From: Defluviitaleaceae bacterium
Lineage (GTDB): Bacteria > Bacillota > Clostridia > Lachnospirales > WQUN01
Assembly: GCA_009783395.1 (NCBI GenBank)
Contig: WRHA01000330.1
Location: 1-8,014 of the forward strand
Direction: 5' to 3'
Length of the DNA stretch: 8,014 bases
The position numbers and the translations under genes were made by a program. The notes beneath the pieces were generated by a model. That model ran no database searches, was not told the origin of the DNA, and saw nothing but the letters and a program-made list of their open reading frames with translations. Of this stretch, positions 1-6,629 are shown in pieces (the first letter of the stretch is position 1; the number at the start of each line of letters is the position of its first letter).

Positions 1-2
1 TT

Positions 3-827
3 GAGGCGATGCTTGAGTCTTTGATAAATCAACTAACCGCCGCGCCGCAACCGGCGGCAGGCCACGCCACCGTAGCCGAGCAAAGGCGCGAAACCGAACA
101 ACTCGAACGGCTCATGTTTCGCTTCCAATACTACGGCGTAAGTTTTGCCATGGTGCAAAATGAATTTTTGACCCACCACCGCGAGCTGACGGAGCGTCAA
201 CTCGCGCTCGAAAACGTGCGCATAGAACTCGGCTTCACCACACAAAACGACCTCGAAGATTTGGCCGCTGTTTTGAACAACCTGGAGAGCCAAATCGAGC
301 TAAACCGCGAAACAATCGAAACCGAGCAACTCCACATAAACACAAGGCGCGGCCGGTCGGGCTATGAATTTATCCGCGACTTCACGATTCCCGCGCCGGG
401 CCGGGTACAGGTGCGCTCCGCCGACGAGCTTCGCAGGCATTTAATGCAAAACAACGTAGCTCTAACCGTCACAGAAAACGCATTAAGGGACGCCCATTGG
501 CATCTGAGCCACGCCGAACTCAGCCTACTGCGGGAGCAACGCGATTTACTGGCGCGCCAACTCGAACTCGCGGCAATCACCGCATGGAACAACTATCGAA
601 GCGCGAGAAATCTCTACGATTTGGCTGTTTCCGAGCGTCCCCTCCTCGAGGCGCGGCTGGAGCTGATTGATGATATGTACGAACTGGGCGAACTCAGCGA
701 GATAGATAAAATGGCAAAACGTTTCGTGATTTATGCGGAACAACACGCGGCAGACGCGGCGGCTCTCGCGCTTGCCGTTGCTATCGCGGAAATCGAGTTT
801 ATGGCGCGGGGGATTTTGATGGGGTGA
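3..827 (+). CDS. TolC-family outer-membrane efflux-like protein, C-terminal part (5' end outside the window)
   Basis: The reading frame is open to the left edge. The ATG at position 9 is probably internal: it has no well-spaced ribosome binding site and no signal peptide follows it. The visible 274 residues are mostly long amphipathic helices with heptad-like Leu spacing. Two halves look related. Each has a helix ending in an LG or LGELSEIDKM-type turn (ALENVRIELGFTTQNDLEDL, then RLELIDDMYELGELSEIDKM) followed by another helix. That duplicated helix-turn-helix pattern, with an Ala-rich final helix ending in a short tail, is typical of TolC-family proteins, which form periplasmic and outer-membrane channels for efflux or type I secretion. 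Full members are usually about 420-480 residues, so roughly the N-terminal third is missing here. The gene converges on the vWA-tubulin cluster and is visibly more GC-rich than it. Transport cargo and partners cannot be inferred. An alternative is an unrelated coiled-coil protein. Confidence 0.6.
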   Translation, partial: EAMLESLINQLTAAPQPAAGHATVAEQRRETEQLERLMFRFQYYGVSFAMVQNEFLTHHRELTERQLALENVRIELGFTTQNDLEDLAAVLNNLESQIELNRETIETEQLHINTRRGRSGYEFIRDFTIPAPGRVQVRSADELRRHLMQNNVALTVTENALRDAHWHLSHAELSLLREQRDLLARQLELAAITAWNNYRSARNLYDLAVSERPLLEARLELIDDMYELGELSEIDKMAKRFVIYAEQHAADAAALALAVAIAEIEFMARGILMG

Positions 828-839
828 TCAAATGAATTT

Positions 840-1454
840 TCAACTCCGAAGCTCAAACAAATGCCCGAATTTTTCATCCAGAATAAATTTTACGCGCTGC
901 TCCTTCTTTAGATAAAAACCGCACGCGCCGGACATTGAGTGCGCATCAAGCGGGTATTCGCCGGCTTTTTGGCCGTGTTCGTAAATCGCATAGCGCAAAA
1001 CATCGCAGGTTAGGGGCGAATAATCGCTCGCGCTTACACGCAATGTGACTTTATGGAACGGGCTTAGCGAAATGGGCTTGTAAATCGCGTCGGCGGTAAT
1101 CGCGATTTTACGATACACCCAGTCCGTCACATAGGGATTTCTGCAAATGCTGATCCCCTTATCTTCATTAAAAAAGCCTGTCGCGCAAACAAACTTCATT
1201 TTTTCCGCCTCAAGCGGAATCGTGAAATGGCTCGCCAAATCACGCGTAATAATCTCGCGGGTTTGCTCTTCGCCCAAAAAAAATTCGATGTCGGGGATTT
1301 CTTCTTTCTCCCACGGGAAAATAAACATCAGCTTAACAGCGCGGTTTTTTGGCCAATCCCATTCCAAAACCGCGTTGTTTTTATTGTCCGCGCTCCATTC
1401 GAAACGCCTTAGCTCCCCGTCGGGGGCATCTCCGATCAGATAATTATTCTTCAT
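840..1454 (-). CDS. hypothetical beta-rich cytosolic protein, last gene of the vWA-tubulin cluster
   Basis: I do not recognise this 204-residue protein. I chose the ATG at 1454 because a GAGGG ribosome binding site lies six bases upstream and the start overlaps the preceding stop codon by only 11 bases. The open frame continues upstream to a TTG at 1565, but that would overlap the preceding gene by over 120 bases without a visible ribosome binding site. The protein has no signal peptide or membrane segment. It is rich in alternating hydrophobic and aromatic stretches suggesting beta strands, for example AVLEWDWPKNRAVKLMFIFPW near residues 28-48 and HKVTLRVSA near 134-142. A beta-sandwich (Ig or Fn3-like) fold is possible but unproven. 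It has four scattered Cys and no CxxC pair, so a zinc ribbon is unlikely. Its position suggests an accessory or regulatory subunit of the tubulin-like system. That role is inferred from context only. Confidence 0.8.
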   Translation of the reverse strand: MKNNYLIGDAPDGELRRFEWSADNKNNAVLEWDWPKNRAVKLMFIFPWEKEEIPDIEFFLGEEQTREIITRDLASHFTIPLEAEKMKFVCATGFFNEDKGISICRNPYVTDWVYRKIAITADAIYKPISLSPFHKVTLRVSASDYSPLTCDVLRYAIYEHGQKAGEYPLDAHSMSGACGFYLKKEQRVKFILDEKFGHLFELRS

Positions 1455-3288
1455 CAACGCCCTCGTCCTCACCTTCGTCCTCGCTCGCCAAATAGTACAG
1501 CTCGCTTGCGTCAAACGCGCCGGAGTGATACAGCGCGGCGACGCAAGCGGCATTTTCGTCGGCAAAAAGATTCAGGCGGCCAATCCCCCGCGCTTCGCAG
1601 ATTTTTTTTACCTCAAGCCCGGTCGCCGCCTCCGGTACATATAAATTCGTTTCCGTGTAAAGTTGCGTACTGCCCGTTCTGAGCCGCACGCCCATGTGAT
1701 TGCAATGCATCGTCCATTCCGCAACTGCGGTGGCAGGGATTTCGCCCATCTCACGCAAAATGTCCGCAACCGGCAACGCGAACATGGGTGCGGACAAAAT
1801 ATTTTTTTCAACAAACTCATTGAGTCGCGTTTTAAATTTATTAAACTCCGACCGCCGCAAGGCTTCGGTCATTTCCAGGCATAGTTTGTCGATTTCGGAT
1901 TTGTTTTCGGCGGCATATTCCGCAAATTTTTTTTGAAAATAATCCGATGCGCCCTGGTGAAAAACTATTTCAATCAGCGCGAATTTTTCGTTGTAAGCCG
2001 CGATTGTTTTTTTAATTTCGTCGCCACAGCGCGCAAGCCTTTTGTGAAACTTGTAAATTGAACGCACGCGCCGCTCCAAAACCTTGATTTTTTCGTCCAA
2101 AAATTGAAGCTCTACTTTCCTTTTCAAAAATTCCGAAGCCAGCGCGTATGGGAATAGGTTTTGTGTTTTAATCGGCGAAAGGCGTCGCGTCGGGGATTCG
2201 TTTTTTAAATCGGGGCGCGCATTAAGCCAGCGTTCATGCCTTTCGCACACGGTTTTCAGCTCGGCGAGTGCGGCCTCGGCGTCTTCTTTTGCGGCAATGT
2301 AAAAATCTCCGTCTTCGCCTGTGTGATGCAAAAGCTCGTAAAAATTCATGCCCGGGAACATGTCCTCTTCGGATTGCTCGTCGTCCTCTGCGTCGGGCGG
2401 CACTTCGCTTTCGCCGACTATTCGCTCAAGCCGCTCGCCAAACAAGCGCGAAATCCACTGCCCTCGCGTCAGAGGGTCTGCAAAATTCGCGCTTGGAATC
2501 GCAATCCCACATAAATACTCCATACTTTTTACAGTGCGCTTGGGCGGAAATATCGGCGCGGGCAAAACGTCGCAAACCGCGCCCGTTCCGCCGCCCTCGC
2601 TTCCGTACAATAAAATCTCCGTCGCAATTAATGCCCCAATCGCCTCATGCGGCACCGACAAAACAACGCTTCCCGCAGTCAAAAAATTTCCACTGCGCGT
2701 TTTGCAATTTTCCAAAAAAAAGAATTCGTTATAGCGTGAAGCGTCGGCGGCCCCGGCGCGATGACTTGAGGTATAGTTTTTGAAAAGTGTCAGCAAGGCG
2801 GCGGTTTGCGCGGCATTTTCTTCCGAGAGAAAAGCATTTTTGTCGGACAGATTTGACAGCAAATAAATCTGAAAACCTTCGTCCCGCTGAAATTCACCCA
2901 GCATCTGAAAAACCGCGTTTCGCGAACCGGCATTTTCAAGCAAGTTCACATCATCGATCAGGCAATAAACATCCGTTATAACGCCCGCCGGGTAAATCGC
3001 CGTAAACAATTTTTCTGCCATATGTAACAAATCGGGAAACGCAAGCGCGGTTTCGTCGTCGTAAATAAAAAAATTCGCACGAAGCACGTCGGCTTGTACG
3101 CCCGAATGTAAAAAAGCACGCCTAACGCGCTCAACTTCCGATTTCAGCATCGCGCCGGAAAAGTCTTCGGGCATTTCTATATGCCCGACATTATCTAAGC
3201 CGAAATTAGCAAGCGCGCTTTTAAGCGTCGGGTGAAATTTTCGGCACTTTCCCAAAGAAAAAAAAATTATGGGAACAGCGGTATTCAT
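1444..3288 (-). CDS. uncharacterised 614-residue partner of the tubulin-like protein (alpha/beta domain, coiled coil, acidic tail)
   Basis: I do not recognise this protein. Residues 1-270 look like an alpha/beta domain with hydrophobic strands PIIFFSLG (6-13), ANFFIYDD (71-78), VYCLIDDVNLLENAG (107-121) and IYLLSNLSDKN (141-151). A very acidic linker occupies about 294-310. Charged helices with coiled-coil character run through about 333-352 and 384-490, and a compact C-terminal region covers about 500-597. The last residues, SEDEGEDEGVDEE, are almost all acidic. No Walker A motif is present. EGGGTGA at 231-237 superficially resembles the tubulin nucleotide loop but lacks the surrounding pattern. 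The ATG at 3288 overlaps the tubulin stop codon as ATGA and has AAAAGAG five bases upstream, so translation is probably coupled. There is no signal peptide or membrane helix, so it is likely cytosolic. Invariable linkage to the tubulin would suggest a filament-binding, scaffold or regulatory protein. This is inference. Confidence 0.85.
   Translation of the reverse strand: MNTAVPIIFFSLGKCRKFHPTLKSALANFGLDNVGHIEMPEDFSGAMLKSEVERVRRAFLHSGVQADVLRANFFIYDDETALAFPDLLHMAEKLFTAIYPAGVITDVYCLIDDVNLLENAGSRNAVFQMLGEFQRDEGFQIYLLSNLSDKNAFLSEENAAQTAALLTLFKNYTSSHRAGAADASRYNEFFFLENCKTRSGNFLTAGSVVLSVPHEAIGALIATEILLYGSEGGGTGAVCDVLPAPIFPPKRTVKSMEYLCGIAIPSANFADPLTRGQWISRLFGERLERIVGESEVPPDAEDDEQSEEDMFPGMNFYELLHHTGEDGDFYIAAKEDAEAALAELKTVCERHERWLNARPDLKNESPTRRLSPIKTQNLFPYALASEFLKRKVELQFLDEKIKVLERRVRSIYKFHKRLARCGDEIKKTIAAYNEKFALIEIVFHQGASDYFQKKFAEYAAENKSEIDKLCLEMTEALRRSEFNKFKTRLNEFVEKNILSAPMFALPVADILREMGEIPATAVAEWTMHCNHMGVRLRTGSTQLYTETNLYVPEAATGLEVKKICEARGIGRLNLFADENAACVAALYHSGAFDASELYYLASEDEGEDEGVDEE
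1455..1464 (-). promoter_or_regulatory. ribosome binding site for the 204-residue gene, inside the acidic-tail codons of the upstream gene
   Basis: Read on the minus strand, GAGGGCGTTG directly precedes the ATG at 1454, giving a good GAGG core with a six-base spacer. The same bases encode the Glu-Gly-Val of the acidic tail of the 614-residue protein. This site decides the start of the downstream gene and indicates translational coupling. Confidence 0.7.
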
Positions 3289-6200
3289 GCAAGCTCTTTT
3301 TTCTGGCGTGCAAAGACTTCCAGCATGGTCCTATAAAAAATGCGTTTTAAAATGCCGTCGCGCTCGTTGTGATACGCTTTTTCAAGCAGTTCCGATTTTT
3401 CTTTGTAACTGTCCATAAAACCGTCGATAATTTTTGCAATTTTTGCAAACTCCTCGTCGGACAGTTGATTTTCCTGCTCCTGTGCATTCTTTTGCAAATG
3501 CGTGGCAATTTCCTCGTCCAGATTTATATAGGCAGAAAAAACGTCGAAATCAACAAAGGTATCGGTGATATTTTGTACGGTGAATAAAATTTGAGACTTT
3601 CCGTCCAGCATGTAGCGAAAAGTTTTGCGATTCTTTGTAATCACGCCCATGTACAACATTTGTGCGTAATGGCTGTACTTCACTTCGTTAAGGTCAACCT
3701 TCTCAAGCTCGGCACGAAGTTCGGCGGCGTGCTGTCGAAGCTCAACCTCATGCGCAACACGCTCGCAAAGCGCGGGCATGTAGATAAACACGCCTTTTGC
3801 ATACTCGAGATCGGGCGTACCGTCGTCTAAGATTTCCGTATCGTAAAGCGGCGCGGTGTATTTTTCACGAGCCGAGTTTGTTAAAAATCCGCGCAGTTCA
3901 TTAATCGCGGCACGCGCCTGCGTGGCATTAAAGGTTTTATCGTTGATGCCGCTTTCGATATGTGCAAATTTTTCGCTCATATCAACTTCATCGCCGTAAT
4001 AAACATTGAAACAACTCAGCCGCTCGTCCAAGCGGATAATTTTGAATTTTATTGCAAAATCGAAGAGGTCGCGAAGCTGATTATTTTTTTGACGCTCGCG
4101 GGCGTTTTCGTAGTCGTTTGTCCACAGCTTGTCATAATTCGGCGACGGCAGGTGCTTCCAGTTTCGCGCCGCGCATTCATATAAATGAAGACCCGCAATT
4201 TTGTTTGTCGAGTTTTCGTAAACGGATTCGTATTCGTTAAGCTCGGTATAGCAATACAGCGGAACCGCGATTTTCAAATTCAGCATGTAGAGTCGATTGT
4301 TCATTTTGCTGAATTTCAAATTGGAAATTTTGCCCGCTGTGTTTAATTGACGAACGATACCGCGAATTTGCGGGGCATTATACGGCACCGAGAGGTATGC
4401 ATACGGTGGAAAAACGATATGCAAACCGTTTGGCACATGGTTTATCGGGAACATAACCTTCGCGCCCTCGTGCAAACCGTTTATTTTATCCGTGACGTAT
4501 TCATCCAGTTTTTCGTCCCCGGCCGTTGCCATCATGGTCAAATAATAGTCGAGTGATTTGTGAATTACGCTTTGGAATTGCCGCGTTACAAATTCATTTA
4601 GATTTTCAACGATTTGCGCGCCGGTTGCATCCTTCCAGCCCTCAAGCATGTCTGCAAGAAGGCGCATAAGCGACTGCTTGTAATCGAGGGGGACTTCTTC
4701 GGAGCGTTCGAAAATTTCGCAAAATTCCTTTGCATCGGTCAAATCTTTTGCAAAATGCTCATCGGCGAGAAAATTTTGCGGGTTTTTAAATTTGTCAAAG
4801 AGTTCCTTAAATGCGTGCAAAATTTCGCACGCCGTATCAAGCGTTTCGTCGGAAAACTCGCGAAGCGAAACAAGCGCGTTTTCATAAACGCGATCGATAG
4901 CGTCATACATGAGATTTTTTTCGCACGCACGCAAATATTTTTCTGTCGTTTCAACTACATCATCGGCGAGGCGTTTTTTTCCGAAATTAAACAGCGACTT
5001 GCGAAGCAACTTTGCCATAACAGCTTGCCGCCGCACGTCAAACGACGCGATGCTGTCGCGATGTTCTCGCTTTTGAAGAATCTCGCGCTTGCGAATTGTG
5101 TCAATTGCTCGGATAAACGAGCCTTCGTGCAGGTCGGACAGTAATCGCAACGTGTAAAACGGCCCGCGCTCGAGGTCGGAAAAATCCAGGCGGAAGGAAT
5201 TGTTTTTGTCGGCGAGGATTTCATTGAACGAGGCAATGGCTTCATTTGCGGCGGTGTCGAAATGATCTTTCAGACGGTTCAGCTCATTTTTTATCGCATC
5301 TTCGATAATCTCCGGGCGTTGTTGCAGAACCACGTGGTCGTAGCGGCGGAAATTGCGGGTTTTCGGTTTGCCTGTTGCCAAAACGCGCTCAAGCGTAGGC
5401 AGGTCTATTTTTAGATTTTCAAGGGCGACTTTCGAATCCTCGATTGTCGGATTTTTTTCATCAAGCGATTCAAGCTCCGCAAACATTTTTGCTGTAAGAT
5501 AGTTTAGCAAATGCTCAATCGGGAGCGACGCGCTGGATGCACCGATTGTATTGTAAATATAATTTACCGGATGTTTTTGGCTGTGCGTCATTAAAAACGC
5601 GGTTTTGTTGTTTTCGATATTTGAAAGGTACGAGCTTATTGTGTAGCTTTGTCCGTCGACGACTTCCTCGGAGGCGATAAAATTTATTATCGTTTCGGCC
5701 GCTACATTCATGCAATAATTTTTTGCGGCGGGCATTAGCTTGCCGTGTTCGTCCTTCGCGCTTACGAGATGGCAGAGGTCGTATGGCGGCTCGTTTGTAC
5801 GGACTTCGAGATCGGCAAAGCTTTGCTCGAAAACATCGCCGTTTCGCTCGATGTTCATTAAATAATCGAGTTCCTTCAGCGCGGCAAAGCCGTTTGCCTT
5901 GATATTCAGCGCGGCGGATCCGTCAATCACGCTGTCGGAAAGTGTGACGTCGGGGAGGAAAACCATGCCGATATTTTCCGTTTCGAAGCCTTTTTGCTCG
6001 GCGATTTTGCGAATGATATACGGCACGTCGATAAAGATGCCGCTGCCTGTTCCGCCTGCACAGCCCGCCAAAACAAAAACATACAGTAGGTCGTTAGACT
6101 TGCGGTTTACCGTAAGCCGATTAATCTTCTCGGTGAGAAGACCTACGACGCGATTGCTGTTAATTGTCAAAAGAAGTCGACCGGCTTGGCGAATGCCGCC

Positions 6201-6629
6201 TGCGCCATGCTTGACCTGCTGTAAACGCAGATTATTTGAGATCCAACTTTGCGTGGAATTTTTGAAAACGGTTTCGCGGTTTTTGTAAATTGACGTCAGG
6301 TTTGAATTGTCCAAAAGCAAAAACTCATCTTCGGAGAAAGACATGTCGGCATAGCTTAAATTCAGCATGTTGTCGTCGGAATCCAGCGCGAGATATTCGA
6401 TTTGTGAAGGCTTATCCAGCCGCCGCCCGCTTGAAGAAATGCCGAGCTTGAAATGCCGATTCACCGATTTTTTTACACGAATAAGAGCCTCCGCGCCTGT
6501 TCCGCCGAGGCCTATTATTAAAATTGGTTTATCGATTGCGTCGGTACGTGTACCTTGCGTGGAAATTCCGCCGCCGTACTCGCAGTCTAACGCCTGAAAT
6601 TCAGCTTTCGTATCCGCAGATAATTTCAT
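3285..6629 (-). CDS. giant tubulin/FtsZ-superfamily GTPase (Tubulin_2 / FtsZ-like type)
   Basis: This cytosolic protein has 1114 residues, against about 350-450 for FtsZ or tubulin. A short N-terminal tail precedes a strand and the first nucleotide loop, PILIIGLGGTGAEAL (35-49). Next come IEYLALDSD (77-85, equivalent to the FtsZ strand ending in NTD), GAGGIRQAGR (142-151, compare GAGGnPeiGr in FtsZ) and the diagnostic phosphate-binding loop FVLAGCAGGTGSG (185-197). LPDV (225-228) and NGFAALKELDYLM (246-258) fit the T5 loop and helix H6. The catalytic T7 motif NxDxxD of FtsZ is not obvious; the matching region is near SYTISSYLSNIENN (328-341). After about residue 385 there is a roughly 700-residue extension: mostly helical to about 720, then a mixed beta region (726-800), GLHLYECAARNWKHLPSP (813-830), and more helices to the end. 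The family is expected to bind GTP and may polymerise. The start overlaps the vWA stop codon as TAATG. Family assignment is firm; the cellular role is inferred. Confidence 0.95.
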   Translation of the reverse strand: MKLSADTKAEFQALDCEYGGGISTQGTRTDAIDKPILIIGLGGTGAEALIRVKKSVNRHFKLGISSSGRRLDKPSQIEYLALDSDDNMLNLSYADMSFSEDEFLLLDNSNLTSIYKNRETVFKNSTQSWISNNLRLQQVKHGAGGIRQAGRLLLTINSNRVVGLLTEKINRLTVNRKSNDLLYVFVLAGCAGGTGSGIFIDVPYIIRKIAEQKGFETENIGMVFLPDVTLSDSVIDGSAALNIKANGFAALKELDYLMNIERNGDVFEQSFADLEVRTNEPPYDLCHLVSAKDEHGKLMPAAKNYCMNVAAETIINFIASEEVVDGQSYTISSYLSNIENNKTAFLMTHSQKHPVNYIYNTIGASSASLPIEHLLNYLTAKMFAELESLDEKNPTIEDSKVALENLKIDLPTLERVLATGKPKTRNFRRYDHVVLQQRPEIIEDAIKNELNRLKDHFDTAANEAIASFNEILADKNNSFRLDFSDLERGPFYTLRLLSDLHEGSFIRAIDTIRKREILQKREHRDSIASFDVRRQAVMAKLLRKSLFNFGKKRLADDVVETTEKYLRACEKNLMYDAIDRVYENALVSLREFSDETLDTACEILHAFKELFDKFKNPQNFLADEHFAKDLTDAKEFCEIFERSEEVPLDYKQSLMRLLADMLEGWKDATGAQIVENLNEFVTRQFQSVIHKSLDYYLTMMATAGDEKLDEYVTDKINGLHEGAKVMFPINHVPNGLHIVFPPYAYLSVPYNAPQIRGIVRQLNTAGKISNLKFSKMNNRLYMLNLKIAVPLYCYTELNEYESVYENSTNKIAGLHLYECAARNWKHLPSPNYDKLWTNDYENARERQKNNQLRDLFDFAIKFKIIRLDERLSCFNVYYGDEVDMSEKFAHIESGINDKTFNATQARAAINELRGFLTNSAREKYTAPLYDTEILDDGTPDLEYAKGVFIYMPALCERVAHEVELRQHAAELRAELEKVDLNEVKYSHYAQMLYMGVITKNRKTFRYMLDGKSQILFTVQNITDTFVDFDVFSAYINLDEEIATHLQKNAQEQENQLSDEEFAKIAKIIDGFMDSYKEKSELLEKAYHNERDGILKRIFYRTMLEVFARQKKELA
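3289..3300 (-). promoter_or_regulatory. ribosome binding site and ATGA stop-start overlap for the 614-residue gene
   Basis: On the minus strand, AAAAGAGCTTGC precedes the ATG at 3288, a moderate purine-rich site with a five-base spacer. The tubulin stop codon TGA shares bases with this ATG (ATGA). That arrangement usually allows a terminating ribosome to restart, and would keep the two proteins in a fixed ratio. Confidence 0.55.

Noticed and set aside
33..746. Three minus-strand open frames opposite the TolC-like gene.
   Set aside because: They lack ribosome binding sites and domain character, while the plus-strand frame shows a coherent repeated helical TolC pattern and remains open from the window edge.
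1455..1565. N-terminal extension of the 204-residue protein from a TTG at 1565 or an ATG shortly after.
   Set aside because: It would overlap the upstream gene by over 100 bases, lacks a ribosome binding site, and its Arg/Thr/Ala-rich sequence looks like an out-of-frame reading. The ATG at 1454 has a well-placed GAGGG.
1602..1609. An A AAA AAA slippery heptamer in frame near the end of the 614-residue gene, considered as a programmed frameshift joining it to the downstream gene.
   Set aside because: The downstream gene lies in the +1 frame, and that frame meets a TGA before reaching it. A -1 shift gives only about 31 Arg-rich residues before a stop. No fusion product is possible.
2578..2598. 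EGGGTGA in the 614-residue protein as a functional tubulin phosphate-binding loop.
   Set aside because: The first nucleotide loop GxGGTG is missing and the residues after the motif (VCDVLPAP) do not form the expected helix, so nucleotide binding is not supported. The idea survives only as a degenerate-paralogue hypothesis.
2268..2783. A plus-strand open frame of 171 codons, antisense to the 614-residue gene.
   Set aside because: It is Arg/Pro/Ser-rich with no domain pattern, and lies opposite a gene with clear protein structure and coupled neighbours. It is a shadow frame.
4614..5144. A plus-strand open frame of 176 codons, antisense to the tubulin-like gene.
   Set aside because: Its Phe/Lys/Cys-rich composition follows from reading the opposite strand of Glu/Lys/Ala-rich helices. 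No motif or ribosome binding site supports it.
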